Below, in pieces: positions 18,317 to 26,794 of a DNA stretch of 64,000 bases. Source of the DNA: Verrucomicrobiia bacterium (GTDB taxonomy: Bacteria > Verrucomicrobiota > Verrucomicrobiia > Limisphaerales > JAEYXS01); assembly GCA_036405135.1 (NCBI GenBank), contig DASWYF010000022.1, positions 1 to 64,000 of the forward strand, in the 5' to 3' direction. The notes beneath the pieces are model-generated. The model saw only the letters and a program-made list of their open reading frames with translations, ran no database searches and was not told the DNA's origin. Position 1 is the first letter of the stretch. Every line of letters begins with the position of its first letter. The translations under genes were made by a program, and so were the position numbers.

Positions 18317-20899
18317 ATGAGCAAAGGTGGAAAAAGTATCAAGGGCGGCAACGACGCCTTCATCAAAGCGGCATTTAAGGGAAACATCGTCACTCTCAGG
18401 GAATTTCTGCAGGCGGGGACGAGTCCGGATGCCCGGGATGAGCATGGTCGCACCGCCCTGATGAGGGCAGCCGAAGCGGGTCGGCTGGCGGTGGTGGAAG
18501 CACTTCTGAAAGCGGGTGCGGATGCGAAGGCGGTGGTGAACCACAAGGATTCCTCCCGTTTCCGCTGTTCCGCCATGCTGTATGCGGTGGAGGGCAAGAA
18601 TGCGACGATCGTGGAATTGTTGCTGGCGGCAGGGTGCGGGCCGGACGGTGAGACTACCGATGGAGTCACCGCCATCGGTCTGGCGGCGGAAGCCGGAGCG
18701 GAACAGATGGTGCGCGCATTGGTGAAGGCCGGGGCGAAGTTGCCGAATGATATCCTGCTGGCTCCCGTGTGGGCGAGGCACGAAGCAGTCAGCCTGACAT
18801 TGATCGAGGCCGGGGCAAATCCCAACGCCATGAATGACCTGAAGCATCCGGTCATCGCGAAGGCGGCGGAGACCGGCCAACTCGCAGTGCTCAAGGCATT
18901 GATCGGCCGAAAGGCGAAGATCGACAGCAAACTGGACGGGGCCACGCCCTTGGTGCTGGCGGCCCAGAACGGGCACGCAGCCTGCGCGTTGGAACTGATC
19001 CGGGCGGGTGCGGATGTGAACCTGGCGGACCTCGCGAAAAAGACGGCTTTGATGTATGCGGCGGTGAGCGGACAGGTGGAGGTGCTGCGGGAACTGGTGA
19101 AAGCCAAGGCCAAGCTGGATGTCAAAAGCCGGGATGGCAAAACCGCACTGATGCTGGCGGCGGAGAAGAAGCAGGAGGCAGCCGTCCAGATCTTGAAAGG
19201 TTCCGGGGGCGATGAAGCGGGATACCGGGAACAGGAATTTCATGCTGCAGCGATCGAGGGAAATACGGAACGTTTGCAAGAATTGCTGAAGGCGGGCGTG
19301 AATGTGGATGCCCTGAGCAAAGCCAAATGCACGGCGCTTATTTTGGCAGGAGCGCGGGGTTATCTGGAGGCGGTGAGATGTCTGCTGGAGGCGGGTGCGA
19401 ATCCGAACCTGCGTGACGGGGAGGGGGCTGATACTCTGGCTTACGCGGCCAAGGGAGGTCACTTGGATGTGGTGAAAGCGCTGCTACAGGCGGGAGCCGA
19501 TGTGAAGCGCAGCGGGTTTTATCAGTTCGATACCCTGACTCTTGCGGCGATGATGGGACATGGGGAAGTGCTGAAGGTGCTCATAGCGGCCCGTGCTCCG
19601 ATCAAAGGAAAAGCCGGAGCGGTGGCCTTGGACCGGGCGATCCGGGGAGAGCATGAGGAGACGGCGTTGATCCTGATCGAGGCGGTGGTGGATGTTACGG
19701 GGAAGCATACTGAGAAGCCGCTGGTCCGGGCGGCGGGCAAAGGCAGTGTGAAAATCTGTGAAGCCTTGCTCAAAGCGGGATGCGATCCTTATGAGAAGGA
19801 CCAGTTCGGCGACACCGCGTTGGATGTGGCCAAAAGCTGCGGACACAAAGAGGTGCTCGCGCTGTTGCAACAGAAGAAGAAAGCCAAACCCAATCTGGTG
19901 GGAGACTTTATCGAGGCGGCGCAGAAGGGAGACCTTAAAACGGTGGCGTATCTGATCAAGGAAGGGGTGGCAGTGGATGCACGGGATGACCGGGGGGCGA
20001 CGGCACTGATGTGTGCGGCTCGCGATGGACATGCCGGAGTCGTCAAGGCGTTGCTGGGAGCAGGAGCGGAGGTGAATGCGATCCTGAAGAAATCCAAAAA
20101 ATCGGGCGGACTTTTTGAGCACATGGAGTTGGGCGGTGAATCTGCGCTCACGATGGCGGTGTGTTCCAGATCGGTGGAAACGGTGGATCTGCTGCTCGCG
20201 GCGGGGGCCAAGATTGATGACAAGGAATGCGGGCATCTGGTCGCCATGTTGCTGCAAACGGGTGAGAAGAATTGTCTGCCGGTGATCGAGCGGTTGCTGG
20301 AGGCGGGGATGAACCCGGATGCGCGCTGGCCGGAGCTGGATGTTTCAGCGTTGGAGATCGCAGCGCAGGAAGGTTTTGCGGGGATGGTGGCGAAGCTGAT
20401 CGAGAAGGGAGCGAGATTAAAATCACCGACTGAGAGGGACCGGGCCATCAAGGCGGCGTTGGAGCGTGGGGGTGTCGATATCGCGATCTTGCTGATACGG
20501 AAAGGGATTGCCCGGGAAGTGAAGGGGGCGGTGGGAGCAGATGTGCTGGTGTATGCGGCGATGAAAGGACAGAACGCCGTGCTGCCGGTGATATTGGAGC
20601 AAGGGACATCCATCGATGCGCGAGGGACGGTCTTTTTTGAGGATGAAAATGAGGAAGCGGAAAAGATCACGGCGCTGATGGCGGCGGCAAGGAGCGGTGA
20701 GGAGGAGACGGTGAAATGGCTGCTGAACCAGGGGGCCAGTGTTTCCGTGAAGGATGAGTACGGGCAGGATGTGTTTTATTGGGCGGAACGGAATGAACAC
20801 AAGAATCAACGTCAGATTTGTGAGGTGCTAAGAAGGGAAAAGGCAGTTGGACAGGGAGGGAAGCACGCCAGCGTCGCGAAGAAAAAACGGAAAGCATAA
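18317..20899 (+). CDS. Large ankyrin-repeat protein
   Basis: An 860-residue protein made almost wholly of ankyrin repeats, with more than 20 recognisable units. Examples are DEHGRTALMRAAEAGRLAVV, DGATPLVLAAQNGHAACALE, KKTALMYAAVSGQVEVLREL and DRGATALMCAARDGHAGVVK. A lysine-rich stretch (QQKKKAKPN, near residue 520) divides the two halves, and the C-terminus ends in the basic tail KKKRKA. No signal peptide or membrane helix is seen, so it is probably a cytoplasmic binding scaffold; the partner is unknown. It lies alone, after the GAF-cyclase gene and with its own promoter-like sequence. Confidence 0.92.
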   Translation: MSKGGKSIKGGNDAFIKAAFKGNIVTLREFLQAGTSPDARDEHGRTALMRAAEAGRLAVVEALLKAGADAKAVVNHKDSSRFRCSAMLYAVEGKNATIVELLLAAGCGPDGETTDGVTAIGLAAEAGAEQMVRALVKAGAKLPNDILLAPVWARHEAVSLTLIEAGANPNAMNDLKHPVIAKAAETGQLAVLKALIGRKAKIDSKLDGATPLVLAAQNGHAACALELIRAGADVNLADLAKKTALMYAAVSGQVEVLRELVKAKAKLDVKSRDGKTALMLAAEKKQEAAVQILKGSGGDEAGYREQEFHAAAIEGNTERLQELLKAGVNVDALSKAKCTALILAGARGYLEAVRCLLEAGANPNLRDGEGADTLAYAAKGGHLDVVKALLQAGADVKRSGFYQFDTLTLAAMMGHGEVLKVLIAARAPIKGKAGAVALDRAIRGEHEETALILIEAVVDVTGKHTEKPLVRAAGKGSVKICEALLKAGCDPYEKDQFGDTALDVAKSCGHKEVLALLQQKKKAKPNLVGDFIEAAQKGDLKTVAYLIKEGVAVDARDDRGATALMCAARDGHAGVVKALLGAGAEVNAILKKSKKSGGLFEHMELGGESALTMAVCSRSVETVDLLLAAGAKIDDKECGHLVAMLLQTGEKNCLPVIERLLEAGMNPDARWPELDVSALEIAAQEGFAGMVAKLIEKGARLKSPTERDRAIKAALERGGVDIAILLIRKGIAREVKGAVGADVLVYAAMKGQNAVLPVILEQGTSIDARGTVFFEDENEEAEKITALMAAARSGEEETVKWLLNQGASVSVKDEYGQDVFYWAERNEHKNQRQICEVLRREKAVGQGGKHASVAKKKRKA

Positions 20900-20999
20900 G
20901 TCTGTTGGTGAGCCTCTTTGCCAAGGGATGGTTGGAGCCGAAATTGAATATGAAAACCCAGTGCTTGCTGTTGACACTTCTCAGCCAGGAAATTGACCT

Positions 21000-21512
21000 A
21001 TGCGAAAAGAAACATTCGATTTGATCCAAGGAATGAAACTTGTGCCGTGGTTTCAGAATGTTGGGAAGCCAATAGAGAATAAGAGTTTGCTGCAGGTTGG
21101 TTCCTGGAAGCTGGCCATGAAGAGTTCTCAATCGGAAAATTGGGAGGCCGTTCAACTGCAGGTTACCAACTACACAAAATTCCTGCTGAATACGAACCAC
21201 TTTACCCGGTTTGATTCTTGGAACCCGATACTTCGAGAGGTTAAAGCGGAATTGAATGCACAGCTAGGGCCTTTCGTGGATTTGACCGCAAATGCTAACA
21301 AATTGCCCAGCAGCTTTAGGGACACAGTCATGTGGGATTTGTTCAGTGCCTGCATGGAAACTGAATTTCAAGATGTCGCGGAGCCGATGTTTTTCTTGCC
21401 AAGGGCATTACCAGTTTATGAGGAGGGACATTTTTTGTGCGGCTGGGATGGAGAGAAAATGTCAGACTACTTTCGGGGAGTTTGGCCCAATGGAAGGTTG
21501 ATGGTGTACTAA
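21000..21512 (+). CDS. Hypothetical protein
   Basis: A 170-residue soluble protein with no recognised family. It is rich in aromatic residues (WFQNVG, WGDGEK-like C-terminus HFLCGWDGEKMSDYFRGVWP) and has no signal peptide or membrane segment. AGGAA lies 8 bases before the ATG. Base composition is lower in G+C than in the neighbouring genes, which may point to recent acquisition. It follows the ankyrin gene by 100 bases and precedes the repeat-rich gap, so nothing around it suggests a function. Confidence 0.65.
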   Translation: MRKETFDLIQGMKLVPWFQNVGKPIENKSLLQVGSWKLAMKSSQSENWEAVQLQVTNYTKFLLNTNHFTRFDSWNPILREVKAELNAQLGPFVDLTANANKLPSSFRDTVMWDLFSACMETEFQDVAEPMFFLPRALPVYEEGHFLCGWDGEKMSDYFRGVWPNGRLMVY

Positions 21513-21927
21513 GCACACATAAACGATCGCGCGTAATATGAGGCGGGCTTTCAGCCCTTTTGCTTTAATGGGGCGAGAACCTGGGCCGATGGCCCAGGCT
21601 GGCTTGAAGCGGGCCTTTGGCCCTAAGCCGTAAACGTCGTCCGTAGCACCTCTTGACGAACGAACGGCAGTTATCAGAAGTATCTTAGCGTTCTGCTCCG
21701 ACGTTTTCGAAGCGGCTGGCAGAAGTGCCTGGTTGTTTGCAGCAGCCATCGCAGCGGGAGTGATGTCCGTGATCTCGTGATTGGACAGGTGCGGCAGGCG
21801 GGTGAGGACTTCCCGGAGGTAAGCATACGGTTTGAGCCCACGCCGTAACGCCGCTGGTAAATTTGTTCGTGCCGGTGAGGGGGAAGGTCTGGCGGCCTTT
21901 CAGGCCGCGTGGGGGGAGACGCGGTGT

Positions 21928-21954
21928 GCCCAGGGCAGGCGAACTGCCCTGGGC
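21928..21954. repeat. Perfect 11-bp hairpin
   Basis: Arms GCCCAGGGCAG and CTGCCCTGGGC with a 5-base GCGAA loop. There is no T-tract on either side, so it is not a typical terminator. It is one of several hairpins in this gap, most with 3-7-base loops. Confidence 0.85.
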
Positions 21955-22334
21955 TGGAGTCTTTTGGCCCGTTGGGCCAAGGGAGCGGGGTGGATGGCGG
22001 GCGAGCGGGGATTCCAAATTTGAGGATTTCAGATTTCAAAGGGGGAGAGATTACCGCGAACCACGCGGAATACGCGAACGAGGGGGTGGGAAGATTCTGG
22101 GCGTGTGGTTTTCGGCGAGGGTGGGCTGGCGTTGCTGAGGTGAGTTGCTGCGGGTTGAGACAACCCGCGCTCCGGGGGACGGGGCAGGGAGACGATGCGT
22201 CAAGCCCCGACTGAAGCCGGGGCTGGCCGCGTGGGGCGGACCCTGACCAAGACGCCGCATGGTACGGGGTAAAAAGCGGAGGCAAGCCTCCCCACTCCAA
22301 AGGTGGGCAGCCGGGATTTTCTGGGATGTGTTAG

Positions 22335-22366
22335 AGCCTCGTTATCCCGCACGCGGGACTGCTACG
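22335..22366. repeat. Dispersed repeat family C, copy 1
   Basis: Opens with AGCCTCGTTATCCCGC and ends GGGACTGCTACG, with an internal hairpin TCCCGCACGCGGGA. It matches 29780-29811 at 29 of 32 positions by eye. Confidence 0.8.
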
Positions 22367-22372
22367 TTCTGA

Positions 22373-22400
22373 GGAGCGCCGGATCGGAGATCGGCGCTCC
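22373..22400. repeat. Hairpin repeat family D, copy 1
   Basis: Perfect 9-bp arms GGAGCGCCG and CGGCGCTCC with a 10-base loop, GATCGGAGAT. Related pieces lie inside the apbE reading frame at 43409 and 43525. Confidence 0.75.
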
Positions 22401-22512
22401 GGGGGGAGCGGGTCGAGGACGACGACGCCCCGATCCCGCATGCGGGACACGGGGTCCAGGACGAGGACGAGGGGGATCAGCGGGGGAGGGTTTATGGGGA
22501 ATCGGTAGGAAA

Positions 22513-22540
22513 CCTCGGCACTTGTAGATAAGTGCCGAGG
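22513..22540. repeat. Perfect 11-bp hairpin
   Basis: Arms CCTCGGCACTT and AAGTGCCGAGG with a GTAGAT loop. No T-tract follows on either strand. Confidence 0.8.
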
Positions 22541-22596
22541 TGCGGAATGGGGGGAGGGGGATGGGGCGTGATGAATAGTGGGTGGGATGGACTTGG

Positions 22597-22646
22597 TTGG
22601 CTACGGCGGACGTCGCGGACTGCCGGCTGGAATCCGGCAGCACGGG
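22597..22646. repeat. Hairpin repeat family A, copy 2
   Basis: Identical over 50 bases to 16717-16766. The flanks also keep the trailing GGGTTTCGTCG found in copies 3 and 4. Confidence 0.9.
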
Positions 22647-22811
22647 TCGCGGGTTTCGTCGCGGCTCGCCAAAGCTCACCCAATTTTAATCACACAGGGG
22701 GATGTGTCGGTGATTCGGAAGGTGGCAAAATGATGGACAGGCGGCAGTGAAGGCCTTGGTTTGGGACCGGGTGGAACCGATCCTTACCAGTGCATGGTTT
22801 GGCGGACGCGA

Positions 22812-22823
22812 ATTTAGCTAAAT
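22812..22823. promoter_or_regulatory. Perfect 12-base palindrome upstream of DUF1549 gene 2
   Basis: ATTTAGCTAAAT, a perfect palindrome in an otherwise GC-rich setting, 334 bases before the chosen start of the second DUF1549 gene. Possible operator; no regulator gene is nearby. Confidence 0.3.
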
Positions 22824-22904
22824 GGCGGGAATTATTTTTCGGGATTTTCCGGTTTTGAGCGGGTTTTTATGCGTAAGATGCTCGTGATAAGTTGGTTGCG
22901 CTGT

Positions 22905-22950
22905 TTGAAAATATTTTCAAGAAAATGGCCCTATGACAGCGGATGTCATA
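22905..22950. promoter_or_regulatory. Two palindromes upstream of DUF1549 gene 2
   Basis: TTGAAAATATTTTCAA (22905-22920) is a perfect 16-base palindrome. TATGACA-GCGGA-TGTCATA (22932-22950) has perfect 7-base arms around 5 bases. They are 12 bases apart and about 210-250 bases before the gene. The second has the size and symmetry of a dimeric repressor site. Confidence 0.4.
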
Positions 22951-23156
22951 CCTGCGCCGTTATGGTAGCGGGCATGAAGATTGAGACAGGGAATGAAAAT
23001 GGCGGGGGGAAGGCGGCGGCTCCGGTGGAGTCGGGGGCAGGATTTTACATTGGGGCGGTGGATTTCTTTATGGTTGGAGGCGGGCAAAAGGGATATGGTG
23101 CGGACATTCGCCGTGTAACCCGTTTGCTGAGCCAGCGCGTCTGGTTCTTTATCGCT

Positions 23157-26100
23157 ATGATTTTGGGTCGTCAACGGAAGTGGTTGCTGCTGTGGGCGGG
23201 GATCGCGTGGACTGGATTTCAAGCGCACGGGGCGGAGGTGGATTTTGCCAAGGATGTGTATCCGGTGTTGCAGCGCGCTTGCTTTGAGTGTCATGCGGCA
23301 GAATTGCAGAAGGGGAAGTTGCGGGTGGATTCGCGGGAGGCGTTGCTCGCGGGAAAAGTGATCGTGCCGGGGAAGGCTTCGGAGAGCGAGTTGTACCGGC
23401 GCATCACGTTGCCGAAGGGGCATGAGGAGGCGATGCCGAATCGCGGGGAGCCATTGAGCAAGGCGGAGGTGGGGAAGATCCGGGCATGGATCGATGCGGG
23501 AGCGAAGTGGCCGGAGAATTTCACGGGCGGGAAGCACTGGGCGTATGAAGTGCCGAAGCAAGCGGCGCTGCCAGCGGTGAAGCAGAAGGCGTGGCCGAAG
23601 AATGCGGTGGATCACTTCGTGCTCGCGCAGTTGGAGCAGGAGGGTTTGAAGCCATCGCCGGAAGCAGACAAGGCGGCGCTCATCCGGCGCGTGACGCTGG
23701 ACCTGACGGGGCTGCCGCCGAAGCCGGAGGAAGTGCAGGCGTTTCTCGCGGACAAGAGCGCGAATGCTTATGAGAAGCTGGTGGATCGCTTGCTGGCATC
23801 GCCGCAATACGGGGTGCGTTGGGCGAGGCCGTGGCTGGACCTGGCGCGGTATGCGGATTCGCACGGGTTTCAGCGGGATGATCTGCGGGACTTGTGGCCG
23901 TATCGGGATTGGGTGATCAATGCGTTGAACGCGGACATGCCGTTCACGCAATTCACCATCGAGCAACTGGCGGGCGATCTGTTGCCGAACGCGACGGATG
24001 CGCAGAGGGTGGCGACGGGATTCAACCGGTCCGCGCCGACGAATGTGGAGGCGGGCAGTGATCCGGAGGAGACGCGGGTGAACCAGGTGCTGGACCGCGT
24101 GAACACGCTGGGTGCGGTGTGGTTGGGGACGACGCTGGAGTGCGCGCAGTGTCATAATCACAAGTATGATCCGATCACGATGAAGGATTACTACGGGTTG
24201 TTCGCGTTCTTCAACAACACGGCGCTGGAGGCGGACCGGACGAATCCGAAGGTGCCGGGCTCCATCCAGTTCAAGGGACCGTTCCTGACGGTGGAGGATG
24301 CGGAGACGAAGGCGGCGCGCGAGAAGTTCACGGCGGAGATGAGCAGCATGGATGAGAAAATCGCCGAGCGGGAGAAAGCGCTAAGCGGCCAGGTGGCGGA
24401 GATGGAGAAGGCGCTGGCGGCGAAGGTGGGGAAAGTATTGCAGGAGCATGTGCTGGAGATCGCGCAGTTCGAGACGAAGGAAGGTTCGGCGGGGCAAGTG
24501 CTGCCGGACAAGTCGGTGCTGATCAATGACGAGGCGCCGGACAAGGACACGTATATCGTGACGGTGAATACGACGTTGAAGGACATCACGGGGTTCAAGC
24601 TGGAGACGCTGACGGATGCGTCATTGCCGGGGAATGGGCCGGGTCGTGGGGATGACAAGCGGCCGAACTTTGTGCTGAACACGTTCGCGGTGAGCGCGGC
24701 GAAGCAGAACAGCAGTGAGACGAAGCCGGTGAAGCTGGCGAAGGCGAAGGCGGATTTCGCGCAGAAGGGTTTTGATCCGGAAAGAGCGATCGATGAAGAC
24801 GCGAAGTCGGCGTGGGCGATCAACCCGCAGTTCGGCAAGCCGCATTGGGCGACGTTTGAGACGGCGGAGCCGGTGGGGTTTGACGGTGGAACGAAACTGA
24901 CGTTCACGCTGGTGCAGGAGTTTGGCGGTGGACGGTTGATCGGCCGGATGCGGCTGTCGGCATTAACAGGAAATCCGGAGGCGGAAGCGATGCCGGCGGA
25001 GGTGGTGGCGGCGCTGAAGGTGGCGGAGGCGAAACGCAATGCGAAGCAGAAGAAGGCGATCACGGAGTTTTGCCTGGCGCAGGATGAGGAGTTGCGGAAG
25101 TTGCGGCTGAAGAAGCTGGATCTGGATCGCAAACTGAAAGCGGCGAAGGGGCAATCCACACTGGTGATGCAGGAGGTGGAGCAGCCGCGGATGAGCACGG
25201 TTTTCGGGCGCGGAGATTTTCGGAGTCCGGGGGAGAAGATTGCGCCGGGTGTGCCGGGGGTGTTGCATAAATTCAATTTTAGTTCAAAGACCGCAAACAA
25301 AGCGGACGCGTTGCGGCCGGCTGAGGACAGCCAGCCCTACCCGACACGGCTGGATTTGGCGAAGTGGCTGGTGGACCGCGAGAATCCGTTGGTGGCGCGG
25401 GTGACGGTGAACCGGTGGTGGATGGAGTTGTTCGGACACGGACTGGTGGCGACGGCGGAGGATTTTGGCATCAAGGGCGAAACCCCGACGCATCCGGAGT
25501 TGCTCGATTGGCTCGCGGTGGAGTTCATGGACAAGGGGTGGTCGATGAAGCAGACACTGAAGACGATGGTGATGTCGGCGACTTACCGTCAGGCGTCGCG
25601 GGTGAGCACGGAGTTGCTGGCGCTGGATGATCAGAATAAATTGTATGCGCGCGGACCGCGCTTCCGCATGGATGCGGAGATGATCCGGGACAATGCGCTG
25701 GCGATGGCGGGTCTTATCAGTCTCGAACAGGGCGGGCCGCCGATCAAACCGTATCAGCCGGATGGTTTGTGGCTGAAAGTGGGCGGGCAGAAGTATGATT
25801 ACGTGGTGAGTCCGGGTGAGGAGAAGTATCGGCGCGGCGTGTATGTGGTGTGGAAACGCGGTGCGCCGTATCCGAGCTTCACGACGTTCGATGCGAGCGG
25901 ACGCATGGCCTGCACGGTGAAGCGGTCGCGCTCGAACACGCCGTTGCAGGCGCTGACGCTGCTGAATGATCCGGTGTATGTGGAGGCGGCGTTCGGGCTG
26001 GCGCAGCGGTTGATGCGCGAGGTGCCGCAGGCGGATGTGGGGGCACGGATCGAGAGGGCGTTCACGATCTGTCTGGCACGCGTGCCGAAGGCGGAGGAGG

Positions 26101-26282
26101 CGAAGGTGTTGGCGGAATTGTACGCGAAACAACTGGCGGCGTATCGTGCGGATGCGAAGGCGGCGAAGGAGTTGCTAGGAAATTTTGAGGCGCCGAAAGG
26201 TGTGGAGGCAGCGGAGTTTGCGGCGTGGTACGGCGTGGCGACGGCGATGTTGAATCTGGATGAGACGATCACGAAGAATTGA
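23157..26282 (+). CDS. Secreted DUF1549/DUF1553 cytochrome-like protein, copy 2
   Basis: A 1041-residue paralogue of the protein at 9116. A signal peptide (MILGRQRKWLLLWAGIAW... to about residue 25) leads into a cytochrome domain with CFECH (C42, C45, H46), DUF1549 (IRRVTLDLTGLPP, DLARYADSHGFQRD, IEQLAGDLLP, second CxxCH in CAQCH), a charged coiled middle part and DUF1553 (VNRWWMELFGHGLVATAEDF). It lacks the clear F5/8 region of copy 1. ATG at 23157 is chosen; the frame stays open to 22869, but that part has no signal-like N-terminus. Near residue 720 the sequence RPAEDSQPY is encoded by a copy of a dispersed hairpin repeat. Confidence 0.9.
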   Translation: MILGRQRKWLLLWAGIAWTGFQAHGAEVDFAKDVYPVLQRACFECHAAELQKGKLRVDSREALLAGKVIVPGKASESELYRRITLPKGHEEAMPNRGEPLSKAEVGKIRAWIDAGAKWPENFTGGKHWAYEVPKQAALPAVKQKAWPKNAVDHFVLAQLEQEGLKPSPEADKAALIRRVTLDLTGLPPKPEEVQAFLADKSANAYEKLVDRLLASPQYGVRWARPWLDLARYADSHGFQRDDLRDLWPYRDWVINALNADMPFTQFTIEQLAGDLLPNATDAQRVATGFNRSAPTNVEAGSDPEETRVNQVLDRVNTLGAVWLGTTLECAQCHNHKYDPITMKDYYGLFAFFNNTALEADRTNPKVPGSIQFKGPFLTVEDAETKAAREKFTAEMSSMDEKIAEREKALSGQVAEMEKALAAKVGKVLQEHVLEIAQFETKEGSAGQVLPDKSVLINDEAPDKDTYIVTVNTTLKDITGFKLETLTDASLPGNGPGRGDDKRPNFVLNTFAVSAAKQNSSETKPVKLAKAKADFAQKGFDPERAIDEDAKSAWAINPQFGKPHWATFETAEPVGFDGGTKLTFTLVQEFGGGRLIGRMRLSALTGNPEAEAMPAEVVAALKVAEAKRNAKQKKAITEFCLAQDEELRKLRLKKLDLDRKLKAAKGQSTLVMQEVEQPRMSTVFGRGDFRSPGEKIAPGVPGVLHKFNFSSKTANKADALRPAEDSQPYPTRLDLAKWLVDRENPLVARVTVNRWWMELFGHGLVATAEDFGIKGETPTHPELLDWLAVEFMDKGWSMKQTLKTMVMSATYRQASRVSTELLALDDQNKLYARGPRFRMDAEMIRDNALAMAGLISLEQGGPPIKPYQPDGLWLKVGGQKYDYVVSPGEEKYRRGVYVVWKRGAPYPSFTTFDASGRMACTVKRSRSNTPLQALTLLNDPVYVEAAFGLAQRLMREVPQADVGARIERAFTICLARVPKAEEAKVLAELYAKQLAAYRADAKAAKELLGNFEAPKGVEAAEFAAWYGVATAMLNLDETITKN
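25313..25341. repeat. Hairpin repeat family B inside a coding sequence (copy 1)
   Basis: A 29-base sequence identical to 37487-37515. It is read in frame as RPAEDSQPY in the linker just before the DUF1553 domain. The hairpin has arms GGCCGGCT and AGCCAGCC around GAGGAC, followed by CCTACC. Confidence 0.85.
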
Positions 26283-26288
26283 GAGGCT

Positions 26289-26783
26289 ATGGATTACAGA
26301 AGCTCAAAGCTCAAAACTCAAAGCTCAAAAAAAGCTCCAGTTGGAAATGGCCAATGGGAGGCGGGCGATGAATTTTTGTATGATGCCTGGCTGGAGTCGG
26401 CCGATTTAACCCTGATTCTGAAGGATGAAACAGTTCTGCCAAACGGAAAGCCTAGAGATTTGCTGGAGAGAACGGCGCAGTTCGGGGAAGCCATTGTCAG
26501 ATTCGCCAGGAAAGTTCCTTTGCATCCTGCCAATACGCGTTTGATAAGCCAGGTGGTAGGCGCTGGAACGAGCGTTGGAGCAAATTATTGTGAAGCCAAC
26601 GAAGCGGTCTCCAAGAAGGATTTCCGGTTTATGATCAGCCGTTGCATGAAAGAGGCCAAGGAAACCAAGTTTTTCTTGAGGATGATAGCGGCCTCCGAAG
26701 CCGCGTTAGCTGAAGAAGCCAGAACACTGTATAAAGAAGCACACGAGCTGCTTCGCGTTTTCGGAAGTATGAGACATCATTAG
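26289..26783 (+). CDS. Four-helix-bundle protein (S23/TIGR02436-like)
   Basis: A 164-residue protein whose core (about residues 55-155) fits the four-helix-bundle family related to the S23 intervening-sequence protein and to Avd of diversity-generating retroelements. It reads GKPRDLLERTAQFGEAIVRF, then ISQVVGAGTSVGANYCEANE, AVSKKDFRFMISRCMKEAKE and TKFFLRMIAAS. Family function is unknown in this setting. The gene lies between a DUF1549 and a DUF1501 gene, 6 bases after the former. Its first 17 codons run through the left arm of a 37-bp inverted repeat, so the true start may be further in, for example a TTG near residue 30. No reverse transcriptase or rRNA gene is nearby. Confidence 0.88.
   Translation: MDYRSSKLKTQSSKKAPVGNGQWEAGDEFLYDAWLESADLTLILKDETVLPNGKPRDLLERTAQFGEAIVRFARKVPLHPANTRLISQVVGAGTSVGANYCEANEAVSKKDFRFMISRCMKEAKETKFFLRMIAASEAALAEEARTLYKEAHELLRVFGSMRHH
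26303..26339. repeat. Left arm of 37-bp inverted repeat around the four-helix-bundle gene
   Basis: An imperfect tandem of CTCAAAG/CTCAAAA units ending AAGCTCCA. The reverse complement of 26795-26831 matches it at 34 of 37 positions. It lies within the first codons of the four-helix-bundle frame. Confidence 0.85.
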
Positions 26784-26794
26784 TAATTTAGGCT

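Larger units (their letters stand above)
21513..23156. other. Gene-free 1.6-kb region packed with hairpins and dispersed repeats
   Basis: No reading frame here looks like a real gene; those present are frames through GC-rich hairpins. Perfect or near-perfect hairpins include 21580-21598 (8 bp), 21894-21906 (5 bp), 21928-21954 (11 bp), 21964-21980 (7 bp), 22150-22168 (8 bp), 22204-22223 (6 bp), 22373-22400 (9 bp) and 22513-22540 (11 bp). Degenerate direct repeats lie at about 22010-22045 and 22052-22084. Copies of families A, C and D are listed separately. The last 350 bases hold palindromes before the second DUF1549 gene. Confidence 0.8.

Noticed and set aside
17596-19140. Long open frame antisense to the GAF-cyclase and ankyrin genes
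   Set aside because: It crosses two genes with clear domains on the plus strand and has no recognisable domain itself.
21674-22300. Open frames in the repeat-rich gap
   Set aside because: They consist of proline- and arginine-rich translations of GC-rich hairpins, with no start context or conserved-looking segment.
21513-22700. CRISPR array
   Set aside because: The hairpins differ in sequence and spacing; there is no regular repeat-spacer pattern and no cas gene.
22869-23156. Upstream extension of the second DUF1549 gene
   Set aside because: The added 96 residues have no signal-like N-terminus; the signal peptide begins at the ATG at 23157, and palindromes in the extension look regulatory.
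26289-26783. Diversity-generating retroelement
   Set aside because: The four-helix-bundle protein is Avd-like, but there is no reverse transcriptase, template repeat or variable region in the window.
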